Shown one piece after another: positions 5,560 through 13,700 of a stretch of 17,028 nucleotides of DNA; within the stretch, counting starts at the first letter, position 1; every line of letters starts with the position of its first letter. Origin of the DNA: JBAZKK01 sp964456925. GTDB taxonomy: Bacteria; Omnitrophota; Gorgyraeia; Gygaellales; Profunditerraquicolaceae. The stretch spans positions 1 to 17,028 of the forward strand of contig CAYWCX010000024.1 of NCBI GenBank assembly GCA_964456925.1. The letters are read 5' to 3'. A program made the translations under genes and the position numbers. Under the pieces are notes generated by a model. The model saw only the letters and a list, made by a program, of their open reading frames with translations, was not told where the DNA came from and ran no database searches.

Positions 5560-7094
5560 TTTGTGCGATTAATTAATAACTGCTGCGTAAGCATCAGCAG
5601 GCTGTTTACAAACCAATAAAGCACTAATCCCGAAGGCATGCGATAGAAAATAAAACCGAACATAATCGGAAAAAGGATAAGCATTAACCGTTGCTGCTCG
5701 CCAGAAGAACTACCGGTGTTTTTCGACGACAACTTCTGTTGTAGAAACATTGTGATGGCCATTAGTATCGGAAGGATGTTAATTTCATTCCCCAGGAAAG
5801 GCATTTTCTGAGGCAAAATAAAAAGCTTGTCCGGCCCGGATAAATCCTTAATCCAGAGAAAATGCGCGCCCTTCAATGTCGCCGAGCGCATTAATACCTG
5901 ATATAAGGCAAAGAAGATTGGAATCTGCAAAATCATCGGCAGGCAGCCACCAAAAGGGTTAACCTTATATTCGCGGTAGAGCTCCATAATCTCCTTATTT
6001 AATCTTTGGGGGTTATCTTTGTAAGCAGCCCTTAACTGCTCAATACGCGGCTGTAAGGCCTGCATTGCTTTCATAGAGCGCATCTGCTTTAAAGTCAAGG
6101 GGTAAAGTATCAAGTATATTATAATACTTAACAGTATTATTGCCAGCCCCCAATTATGCCCCACATTTTGCAGTAATCCTAATAATTGTATTAGCAGCCG
6201 GGCAATAAAATCAAAAGTACCGTAATGCACCACTGCCGCCCAATCCGGATTAACGCTGTTTATAAGACGCAACTCTTGTGGCCCCAAATAGATATGAAAC
6301 TGTTGACTTGAATTTTCCCCTGGCATAAGCACAAATTCCGCCGAGCGTAAAACTAATTGGGATTCCTGGGGAGTAGTCTTTTCCAAGTCTAAGCGATAAG
6401 AACCTCTGCCCGGCTGAAGAATCCCGCAAAAATAACGTTCGCGCCACCCCAGGAACTTTACCTTATCCCAACTGCCGGCCTTGCGGGGATTAGGGTATAG
6501 CATCTTGTCCTCTGAAAAAACAGCGACATTCTGATAATGAACTTCGTTGCCGCGGCTGGAGAAATCTAAAACTGCGGGGATAAGCGCCAGGCTGGTTTTC
6601 AGGGGGCTGTTACCGGTGTTATGAATCGTGATTTCTAACTCTATGATATATCGAGACTTGTCAAAAGTAAAACGCTTGGTAATTTCCTGATTGTTACCTT
6701 TAGAAATAAAGATTATTTCTGTGTCTGTGGCAAGTTGTTTCTGGAAAATAAGAAGGGGGTCATCAATGGCCAGGCCGTATTTCAGGGGAAAGCGGTAAGA
6801 ATGGTACTTCTTAAAAGTCACTTCTTTGATTGCGGCGCGGGAGTCGCTAAAGTCAACCTTTAAACTCTCTGTCGAGAACGCGGTAACCGTATCTTCGGCG
6901 ACTGCGGGGGGCGTAAGAACGGCGGGCCCGGCCCCTGGGGGCAGATTGGGCTTGTTAATTACAGGTTGCGCAGCAGGGGAGTCTGGCTTTCTAACTCTTG
7001 TATTATCAACCGGTTGCATCTTAGATACAAAGGCCGACCAGCTCATCAATATTAACAGCGATAAGGCAATTGCCAGGATTAATCTTTTTTCCAT
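5556..7094 (-). CDS. yidC: Membrane protein insertase YidC (Oxa1/Alb3 family, Gram-negative type)
   Basis: YidC inserts and folds inner-membrane proteins alone or with SecYEG. It shows an N-terminal membrane helix (RLILAIALSLLILMSWSAF), a Pro-rich linker (about 35-65), a large periplasmic beta domain (about 75-285) and the conserved 60KD_IMP core with further membrane helices (about 295-505). The core includes YPLTLKQMRSMKAMQALQP and NPFGGCLPMILQIPIFFALYQVL. The conserved hydrophilic-groove arginine of the first core helix (R366 in E. coli, R73 in B. subtilis SpoIIIJ) is replaced by Tyr (Y327, codon TAC). I chose the ATG at 7094 (512 residues) because it gives the typical M-x-K-R-x-I start; a TTG at 7100 would add two residues. 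It lies 8 bases after yidD and overlaps the Jag_N gene. Confidence 0.95.
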   Translation of the reverse strand: MEKRLILAIALSLLILMSWSAFVSKMQPVDNTRVRKPDSPAAQPVINKPNLPPGAGPAVLTPPAVAEDTVTAFSTESLKVDFSDSRAAIKEVTFKKYHSYRFPLKYGLAIDDPLLIFQKQLATDTEIIFISKGNNQEITKRFTFDKSRYIIELEITIHNTGNSPLKTSLALIPAVLDFSSRGNEVHYQNVAVFSEDKMLYPNPRKAGSWDKVKFLGWRERYFCGILQPGRGSYRLDLEKTTPQESQLVLRSAEFVLMPGENSSQQFHIYLGPQELRLINSVNPDWAAVVHYGTFDFIARLLIQLLGLLQNVGHNWGLAIILLSIIIYLILYPLTLKQMRSMKAMQALQPRIEQLRAAYKDNPQRLNKEIMELYREYKVNPFGGCLPMILQIPIFFALYQVLMRSATLKGAHFLWIKDLSGPDKLFILPQKMPFLGNEINILPILMAITMFLQQKLSSKNTGSSSGEQQRLMLILFPIMFGFIFYRMPSGLVLYWFVNSLLMLTQQLLINRTK

Positions 7095-7102
7095 AGTCAA
7101 TT

Positions 7103-7318
7103 TTAAATTAAGGGGTCATACCCCGACTTGCCACAATAGGGCTGACAACATAAGAGTCTTTTTGCGCCTTTGATTAAGCCGCGCCAGAAGCCATATTTTA
7201 AAACTGCCTCGCGGGTATATTGAGAGCAACTCGGGGAAAAACGGCAGCAATGGGGCAATAATAAATTTATGTACTCCTGATAAACATCAATGAGGGCAAG
7301 GAATATTTTCTTCAACAT
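7103..7318 (-). CDS. yidD: Membrane protein insertion efficiency factor YidD
   Basis: YidD is a small amphipathic inner-membrane-associated protein that aids YidC-dependent insertion. The 71 residues carry the hallmark C-R-F-S-P-S-C-S-Q-Y-T followed by EAVLKYGFWRG, a basic helix, then CQPYCGKSGYDPL at the C-terminus. The ATG at 7318 shares its first base with the last base of the rpmH stop (TGATG); a TTG one codon earlier is a less likely start. rnpA, normally between rpmH and yidD, is not there. Confidence 0.94.
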   Translation of the reverse strand: MLKKIFLALIDVYQEYINLLLPHCCRFSPSCSQYTREAVLKYGFWRGLIKGAKRLLCCQPYCGKSGYDPLI

Positions 7319-7455
7319 CAAAACGACAGGCTTTTTCTGCCTTTGCTGCGACGGCGCGCCAGCACCCGCCTGCCGCCCCTGCTGGCCATTTTCTTCAGGA
7401 AGCCGTGGCGGCGCTTCCCGACGATGTTTGTAGGAGTTTTTAGATGTTTTTTCAT
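7318..7455 (-). CDS. rpmH: Large ribosomal subunit protein bL34
   Basis: bL34 is a short, very basic protein of the 50S subunit. The 45-residue protein has the family core HGFLKKMASRGGRRVLARRRSKGRKSLS. The N-terminus (MKKHLKTPTNIVGKRR) departs from the common MKRTYQPS form. The ATG at 7455 was chosen because an AGAAGG ribosome site precedes it; an upstream-extended frame to 7527 runs into the leader and adds residues not seen in bL34. It is the first gene of the minus-strand cluster leaving the origin. Confidence 0.95.
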   Translation of the reverse strand: MKKHLKTPTNIVGKRRHGFLKKMASRGGRRVLARRRSKGRKSLSF

Positions 7456-7542
7456 TTGCCTTCTTCTTCCTGAATAATTATTTCGCTGTCGTCCCCGCAA
7501 CTCTTCGTTGCAGGAAGCGCTCTCCAAAATGAATAGGGCTTA

Positions 7543-7570
7543 ATTATAACATAAAGATAAACCAAGTCAA
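7543..7570 (-). promoter_or_regulatory. Sigma-70-type promoter of the rpmH-yidD-yidC cluster
   Basis: On the minus strand -35 TTGACT (7565-7570) and a perfect -10 TATAAT (7543-7548) are separated by 16 bases. The predicted transcript would have a leader of about 80 bases before the rpmH ATG. Confidence 0.72.
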
Positions 7571-7582
7571 CACATTCATATG

Positions 7583-7713
7583 CCGCGGGGGCAGCGAAGG
7601 GCGACGCTTGTAACGCAGCTTAACCGCGGTGGAAAATACCGGGATTTACTTCGACCGTATCGCTCTAAAAAACCGCGGCTTAAAAAACAGGGCTTGCCGC
7701 CTGCGGTCCGCGG
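7583..7713. repeat. Four CCGCGG palindromes within 131 bases of oriC
   Basis: CCGCGG occurs at 7583, 7624, 7673 and 7708. The second and third share a wider near-palindromic context, TTAACCGCGGT and AACCGCGGCTTAA, which read as TTAA-S-CCGCGGT on opposite strands. The first has flanks TGCC...GGCA and shares the 8-mer CCCCGCGG with the parS-like site near 5297. The function is unknown; a protein-binding array in the origin is possible. Confidence 0.5.
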
Positions 7714-7751
7714 GTAAGCAGCGCCACTCTTTAAGGATAATTATTTTTTTG

Positions 7752-7779
7752 TTGACGGCACCAGATAGTATTGTATAAT
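7752..7779 (+). promoter_or_regulatory. Likely dnaA promoter
   Basis: -35 TTGACG (7752-7757) and a perfect -10 TATAAT (7774-7779) are separated by 16 bases. A second TATAAT at 7822-7827 has only a weak -35 (TTGCGG, 7800-7805). The DnaA boxes lie downstream of both -10 boxes and before the dnaA ATG, which suggests autorepression by DnaA. Confidence 0.68.
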
Positions 7780-7828
7780 AATTCACGCTTACTTTTTTGT
7801 TGCGGGGTTCTATTTCTCTGCTATAATA

Positions 7829-7879
7829 ATTTCCACAGGTTTATACAACTTGTGAATAAGTTGTGGATATTGTGCACAA
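7829..7879. promoter_or_regulatory. DnaA-box cluster
   Basis: Measured against TTATNCACA, a perfect box TGTGAATAA (reverse orientation) is at 7851-7859. One-mismatch boxes TGTGGATAT and TGTGCACAA are at 7862-7870 and 7871-7879, all in the same orientation and spaced 9-11 bases apart. Weaker forward candidates are ATTTCCACA (7829-7837) and TTATACAAC (7841-7849). A perfect inverted repeat ACAACTT-6-AAGTTGT spans 7845-7864. Confidence 0.75.
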
Positions 7880-7907
7880 TTACATAACCGTTTAATAAGG
7901 ACGGCGA

Positions 7908-9239
7908 ATGCAGGATATCTGGGATAAGGCTTGCGAACAACTGAAGGATAAGCTGGGCAGCGCCTCCTTCGAGAGCTGGATACTGCCGCTTAAGGCCAAG
8001 CCGAAAGATAAACACGGCCTTATTTTAGAGGCGCCGGATCAGTTTTTCAAGGAGTGGGTGGAGGAGCATTACGCCGCAATTATCCGGGAGACGCTCAAGA
8101 ACGCTGCCAAGCATGACGTCGCAGTAGAGGTGAAGGTGAGTCCTTCGGGGGTTGCCCTAAACGAAAACAGCCGCCTAAAAGAAATTATCGGACCGATGAC
8201 GAAGGAATCCCGCGACCCCCTGAACCTCAACCCGCGCTATACCTTTGAGAACTTCGTAGTGGGCCCGTCAAACCGCCATGCCCATGCCTACTGTTTAGCG
8301 ATAGCGCAATCGCCCGCTAAGGACTATAATCCGCTATTTATCTACGGCGGGGTGGGGCTGGGTAAAACCCATCTTATGCAGGCAATCTGCCATTTTGCAA
8401 AAAATAACAGTCCCGGCAAGCTCAAAATCTTTTATACCACTTCGGAGCGTTTTACCAACGAACTCATCGACGCTATCCAGCACCACTCTACCAATGCCTT
8501 CAGACAGAAATACCGTAACGTTGACATCCTGGTTATCGATGATATCCATTTTATCGCCGGCAAGGAATCTACCCAGGAAGAGTTTTTCCACACCTTTAAC
8601 GCCCTCTATGATGCGCATAAGCAGATTGTCGTCTCTTCGGACCGGCCGCCCAAAGAGATCGCCAACCTCCAGGACAGACTGATATCGCGTTTCAGTTGGG
8701 GACTCACTACCGATATCCAGCCGCCGGACCTGGAGACGCGGGTGGCGATCCTTAAGAAAAAAATTGAGCGCGAGCCGGTAATGGTGCCGGACGAGGTCAT
8801 CTTTTTTATCGCCCAGATTATCAAAACCAATATCCGGGAGTTAGAGGGGGCGCTAATCCGTACCATTGCCTATTCTTTATTGGAAGAAAAACCCATTACC
8901 CTGGATTTAACCAAGGAGGTCTTAAAAGACCTTTTAAAAGAACCCAAGAAATTAATTACCGTAGATTTTATCCAGCGTTGTGTGGCGGAAGAGTTCGGGA
9001 TATCCCTGCATGATTTTAAAATCAACCGCCGGCATAAAAATATCGTTCTGCCGCGTCAGGTGGCAATGTATTTAAGCCGGGAGTTCACGGATTTTTCACT
9101 GCCGGAAATAGGTAATTTTTTTGGGGGCAAAGACCACACTACGGTTTTACACTCTTATAATAAAATTAAGGGGGATTTACAAAATAACAGGGATTTGGCA
9201 AATAAAATAGAAAGGATTATTCAGGTTATTCAACAATAA
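7908..9239 (+). CDS. dnaA: Chromosomal replication initiator DnaA
   Basis: DnaA is the AAA+ initiator that binds oriC boxes, melts the origin and recruits the helicase. Domain I is at about 1-80 (starting MQDIWDKACEQLK, with FESWILPLKA). A short linker is followed by the AAA+ domain from FENFVVGPSNRHAHA (about 113-127), Walker A GGVGLGKTH (147-155), Walker B ILVIDDIHF (207-215) and the arginine-finger region LISRFSWGL (258-266). Domain IV ends with the DNA-binding signature FFGGKDHTTVLHSYNKI (404-420). At 443 residues it is the usual size with a short domain II. The ATG is preceded by AAGGA. It stands immediately after the DnaA-box cluster. Confidence 0.97.
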   Translation: MQDIWDKACEQLKDKLGSASFESWILPLKAKPKDKHGLILEAPDQFFKEWVEEHYAAIIRETLKNAAKHDVAVEVKVSPSGVALNENSRLKEIIGPMTKESRDPLNLNPRYTFENFVVGPSNRHAHAYCLAIAQSPAKDYNPLFIYGGVGLGKTHLMQAICHFAKNNSPGKLKIFYTTSERFTNELIDAIQHHSTNAFRQKYRNVDILVIDDIHFIAGKESTQEEFFHTFNALYDAHKQIVVSSDRPPKEIANLQDRLISRFSWGLTTDIQPPDLETRVAILKKKIEREPVMVPDEVIFFIAQIIKTNIRELEGALIRTIAYSLLEEKPITLDLTKEVLKDLLKEPKKLITVDFIQRCVAEEFGISLHDFKINRRHKNIVLPRQVAMYLSREFTDFSLPEIGNFFGGKDHTTVLHSYNKIKGDLQNNRDLANKIERIIQVIQQ

Positions 9240-9280
9240 ATCCCAAACTTCTCCAAGGGATATTATTGTGATTAAATAAG

Positions 9281-9319
9281 GTGTGGTTGGGGGTTAGGGT
9301 GGTTTTGGGTGAAACCCAA
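9281..9319 (+). other. G-run tract and hairpin in the dnaA-dnaN spacer
   Basis: The 137-base gap between dnaA and dnaN holds G-rich runs (GG, GGGGG, GGG, GG, GGG within 9285-9309) that could form a two-tier quadruplex. They are followed by a perfect hairpin TTGGGT-GAA-ACCCAA (9305-9319). No T-run follows the hairpin, so it is not a standard terminator. A one-mismatch DnaA box (TGTGATTAA, 9267-9275) lies before it, and a TATAAT (9340-9345) without a clear -35 lies before dnaN. Confidence 0.4.
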
Positions 9320-9376
9320 CTACATTACTTCTAATACGATATAATTATTTAATATACTAATAATAAGGAGAGTTAA

Positions 9377-10468
9377 ATGAAGTTTAAGATCGAAAAAGAA
9401 CCACTATTAACCGCAATACAAACCGTACAAAATGTGGTAACACCAAAGGCAGCATTACCTATACTGTCTAATATTTTAATCGAGACCCAACAAAACAAAT
9501 TAAGGTTAACCGCCACGGATTTAGACCTCGGAATAACTTGTTTAATACCTGTTAATATCCAGGAAGTAGGGGCGATAACTATTCCAGCTAAAAGATTTAA
9601 CGATATTATCCGGGAATTACCCGTTAAAGAAGTGAATATTACCACCAAAAAAAACAACCAGATCAATATCGAAACAGATTTATGTCATTTTAAAATTATG
9701 GGTCTGGCGCCTGAAGAATTTCCCAAACTACCAGAGTTTAAAGATAAAGAAACAATTAAAATAGAGCAGGCGATATTAAAACAAATGTTAACCCTGACCT
9801 GTTTTGCGGTATCGTCCGATGAGAGCCGGTATATTTTAACCGGGATACTGTTTATAATCCAAAAAAACAACATTACCCTTGTTGCCACCGATGGCAAACG
9901 TTTAGCAGTAGTCAGCAAAAAACCCCAGGAGGACATTAATAAAGACATCCGCATTATTGTGCCCATAAAAACCATTCAGGAACTCAACCGCAACCTTCAA
10001 GAAGAGGGGGATGTCGTAATGGTGTTGGGCGACAACCAGGTAATGTTTGACCTAGGGCAGACCGCGATAATCTCGCGTTTAATTGAAGGAGAATTTCCAG
10101 ATTACCGCCAGGTTATCCCGCCGCCGTCTAACACCAAGATGAAGGTGAACCGCGAAGAGTTGTTGCTGGCGGTGAAGAGGGCGGCGTTGTTGGCAACCCC
10201 GGATTATCAGGCGGTCAAAATGGAGATTTTTAAAAATAAATTAGTGGTTTCTAAATCCACGCCGGATATCGGAGAATCCCGGGAAGAGCTCACAATAGAA
10301 TATGACGGTAGAGAGCTGGTTATCGGCTTCAACCCCGCGTATCTAATCGATGTGTTAAAGAATCTCGGGGAGGAAGAGATAGAAATAGAGTTAACCGACA
10401 GCGAAAAACCCGGGGTGATCCGCACCAACGGTTACATCTATATCGTGTTACCGATGCGGTTAAGTTGA
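9377..10468 (+). CDS. dnaN: DNA polymerase III sliding clamp (beta subunit)
   Basis: The beta clamp encircles DNA and holds polymerase III and other clamp-binding proteins. The 363-residue length suits three clamp domains. The N-terminus reads MKFKIEKEPLLTAIQTVQNVV followed by ALPILSNILIET, and the typical TATDLDLGI is near residues 50-58. LVATDGKRLAVV (about 172-183) is the second-domain hallmark, SRLIEGEFPDYRQVIP (about 235-250) follows, and the C-terminus ends VLPMRLS, the classical P-M-R end. An AAGGAG ribosome site precedes the ATG. The first two thirds are clearly more AT-rich than dnaA and gyrB; the last third returns to the local average. Confidence 0.97.
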   Translation: MKFKIEKEPLLTAIQTVQNVVTPKAALPILSNILIETQQNKLRLTATDLDLGITCLIPVNIQEVGAITIPAKRFNDIIRELPVKEVNITTKKNNQINIETDLCHFKIMGLAPEEFPKLPEFKDKETIKIEQAILKQMLTLTCFAVSSDESRYILTGILFIIQKNNITLVATDGKRLAVVSKKPQEDINKDIRIIVPIKTIQELNRNLQEEGDVVMVLGDNQVMFDLGQTAIISRLIEGEFPDYRQVIPPPSNTKMKVNREELLLAVKRAALLATPDYQAVKMEIFKNKLVVSKSTPDIGESREELTIEYDGRELVIGFNPAYLIDVLKNLGEEEIEIELTDSEKPGVIRTNGYIYIVLPMRLS

Positions 10469-10472
10469 CAAG

Positions 10473-10760
10473 ATGCAGGCAATAAAGCATGCCATTCAGG
10501 ATTTTATGGAGGAACTCAAGATTAAGCAACGCGCCGCCCGTAAGAGCGACCCGCAGCGGCTGCTGCAGGCGGCCTTGCCCAAGAAAGACCTGCAGCACGT
10601 CAGACTCAGTTATTTTAAAAAAGGTATTCTGGGGGTTGAGGTAGATTCGTCTGCGCGGCTGTACCTTTTAAACCTACGCAAGGAAACGATTCTGGAAAAA
10701 TTGCGCAGGAAGCCAAGCGGAGTTAAGGATATCCGTTTTCGCTTAGGGGTATTGGAATGA
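10473..10760 (+). CDS. dciA: DciA-like helicase-loading protein (DUF721)
   Basis: The 95-residue protein matches the DUF721/DciA core: a hydrophobic strand LGVEVDSSARLYLLNLRKETILEKLRRK (about 48-75), then VKDIRFRLG (about 84-92) at the end. DciA is the ancestral bacterial partner that helps load the replicative helicase DnaB in lineages lacking DnaC/DnaI. The gene starts 4 bases after the dnaN stop with no strong ribosome site and ends with an ATGA overlap with gyrB, so it is likely translated by coupling. The position between dnaN and gyrB is typical of DUF721 genes, though recF, normally just before it, is missing. Confidence 0.82.
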   Translation: MQAIKHAIQDFMEELKIKQRAARKSDPQRLLQAALPKKDLQHVRLSYFKKGILGVEVDSSARLYLLNLRKETILEKLRRKPSGVKDIRFRLGVLE

Positions 10761-13700
10761 AGAAGAAGAAAAAGATCCGGGCTCAAGCCAGAACCGGCGA
10801 GCAGCAGGCACCGGCCAATAAAGCCGAGCGCGCCTATGACGCCACCACCATCCAGGTCCTAGAGGGCACCGAGGCGGTGCGGCGTCGGCCCGCGATGTAC
10901 ATTGGCGATACCGCGGTGCGCGGGTTGCACCATTTAGTCTACGAGGTGGTAGATAACAGCATTGATGAGGCCCTCGCGGGTTATTGCGATAATATTACCG
11001 TAGAGGTGCATCCCGATAACAGCGTGAGCGTCACGGATAACGGTCGCGGCATCCCGGTGGATATGCACAAGACCGAGAAGAAGCCGGCGATAGAGGTGGC
11101 GCTTACCACCCTGCATGCCGGAGGCAAGTTTGACCACCGCGTATACAAGGTCTCCGGCGGCCTGCACGGCGTGGGGGTAAGCGTGGTCAACGCCCTTTCG
11201 GACTGGCTTGAGGCAGAAGTCAAGCGGGACGGCAGAATTTACCACCAGCGTTATGAGCGCGGCAAGACCGTTTCAAAATTAACGGTAATCGGCAAGAGCA
11301 ACGCCACCGGCACCAAGGTTACCTTTAAGCCCGACCGCACCATCTTCAGCAAAATCGAATTTTCTTACGATATCCTCTCGCAGCGCCTCAGAGAGCTGGC
11401 GTTTCTCAATAAGGGGCTAAGGATTAAATTAAGCGATGAGCGCAGCGACAAGGAAGCGGTTTTTGAATTCTCCGGCGGCATCGTTTCCTTTGTGGAGTAC
11501 CTCAATAAAAATAAGAACCCCCTGCACGGTAAGGTCATTTACTTCGAGAAAACCCAGGACGCAGTGGTGGCAGAGGTCGCCCTGCAGTATAATGACGGTT
11601 ACGCTGAAACCATCTTTTCTTTCGCCAACAACATTAATACCGTGGAGGGCGGCACTCACCTCTCGGGGTTTAAGTCTGCGCTTACGCGCGCCATCAACCA
11701 ATACTCCAAGAATAAGAATTTAATCAAAGGGGAAGAGACCGCTATCAGCGGCGACGATGTCCGCGAGGGGTTAACCGCGGTAGTGAGCGTCAAGGTTCCT
11801 AATCCCCAATTCGAGGGGCAGACCAAGACCAAGCTGGGCAACTCCGAGGTCGAAGGCATAATGGCCTCGGCCAGCCTCGACGCCCTGGCAGCCTATTTTG
11901 AAGAGAACCCCTCGGTCGCCAATAAGATCGTCGAGAAAGTTATTGTGGCTTCGCGGGCCCGCGAAGCGGCGCGTAAGGCCAGGGAACTCACCCGGCGCAA
12001 GGGTGCGCTGGAAGGCGCGGGGCTGCCCGGAAAATTAGCGGATTGCTCGGAGCGGGATGCCGCGCTTTGCGAGTTGTATATTGTTGAAGGCGATTCTGCC
12101 GGCGGTTGTCTGGCCGGAGATACCAAAATTGCCTTAGCCGACGGCAGGAATATAAGCTTTAAAGAGCTTATAGAAGAATTTAAGACAGGTATACAAAATT
12201 ATTGTTATACAATTAAAGAAGACGGCACCATCGGTATAGAAAAAATTATCCACCCGAGGGTAACGAGAAAAAACGCAGAGGTAATCAAGATAATTTTAGA
12301 TAACAACGAGGAAATTCTTTGCACCCCCGACCACAAATTTATGCTAAGAGACGGTTCTTATCTTGAGGCAACAGACTTGCTGCCTACAATGAGCCTGATG
12401 CCGCTATGCCAAAAACTTTCAAAAATAGAACACAGGATTACCATTGAGGGCTATGAAATGGTTTTGAATCCTGCAACGCACAGGTGGGTTTTTACGCACC
12501 TCTTGGCAGATAAATACAATTTGCAAAATGGCATTTATCAGGTTGATTTAGGGGCCCATAAACACCACATCGATTTTAATAAATTAAATAATAATCCCGC
12601 TAATATAACCAGGTTGAGCGGCCGTGACCACTTAGGTCTTCATAGAGAGCAAATTAAACTCAACCTTCATTCAAAAAAAGCCATAGAGAAATGCAATCGA
12701 ATAAAAAGGACCCCGGGGTATCGCCAAAGGATAGCTAAAATCATGAAAGAAAAACTGGGCGATGTATTAAGCGCAAGGGCCAAAAAACAATGGGAAAACC
12801 CCGAATATAAACAATATATGGTTAAGAAATTTCTAGAATTTTATCATAGCCACCCAGATTATCGAGAGGCAAACGCACAATTGTTGAATTTGGCTCAGAA
12901 AAATTATTGGTCTCAAGTAAATCACAGAAAATTACAAGCCGAGAAAGTTAAAGAATATTTCAGGGCTCATCCCGAAGCAAGAAGGCTTTTTTCCGAAAAG
13001 GCTAAAATACAATGGTTAGACAACAACCTGTTGCGATGGAGGAGCCAGAGAACAAGAGAGCAGTGGAATGAAAATTTTAGACATAGAAGGCATATGTCCT
13101 ATAACTTGCTTTACTTAGGCGAAGGTTTATCTTTTGCAAGAAAAGTATACGATAAATATGGAGATGTCAATTTATATGATTTAGAAAGAACTAGCCTGGC
13201 AAAAAGAAATAATAACCTTTTGAAATTAAACACGCTTATTGAGCGATTTTTTGATGGCGACAAATCAAATTTTACGGAGGCAGTAAAGAATTTTAATCAT
13301 AAGATTAAGCGCATAGAAAAGATAAAAGAAAGGATCGATGTTTATGATATAGAAGTTCCCAACACGCATAATTTTGCTTTGGCATGCGGCGTGTTTGTGC
13401 ATAATAGCGCAAAGCAGGGCCGCGACCGCAGGTTCCAGGCGATCCTGCCGATTAAAGGTAAAATCTTAAATGTGGAAAAGGCACGCCTGGACAAGATTCT
13501 TTCCAATGAAGAGGTCCGCACAATTATCACCGCCCTGGGCACGGGGGTGGGCGAAGAGTTTGATTTGGCGAAACTGCGCTACCATAAGGTAATACTCATG
13601 GCAGATGCTGATGTGGACGGCTCGCACATCAGGACCCTGCTTTTGACGCTTTTATACCGCCAGATGCGCAAGCTGGTTGAGGAGGGGCACGTCTATATTG

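Larger units (their letters stand above)
7571..7907. other. Replication origin region (oriC)
   Basis: This gene-free interval lies between divergent rpmH and dnaA, where strand orientation of all flanking genes switches. It has three zones: a GC-rich part (about 7575-7735) with four CCGCGG palindromes; an AT-rich part (about 7736-7830) that contains the dnaA promoter and could serve as the unwinding element; and a DnaA-box cluster (about 7829-7879). Location next to dnaA, strand switch and boxes support oriC. The exact unwinding site and origin limits cannot be read off. Confidence 0.8.

Noticed and set aside
7456..7527. Upstream extension of rpmH to a start at 7527
   Set aside because: The added residues do not resemble bL34 and the ATG at 7455 has its own ribosome site; the stretch is leader.
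9305..9319. Rho-independent terminator after dnaA
   Set aside because: The hairpin is perfect but short and is followed by a mixed sequence without a T-run.
12107..13405. LAGLIDADG endonuclease in the gyrB intein
   Set aside because: No LAGLIDADG motif pair is present between the splicing blocks; the readable core is HNH-type.
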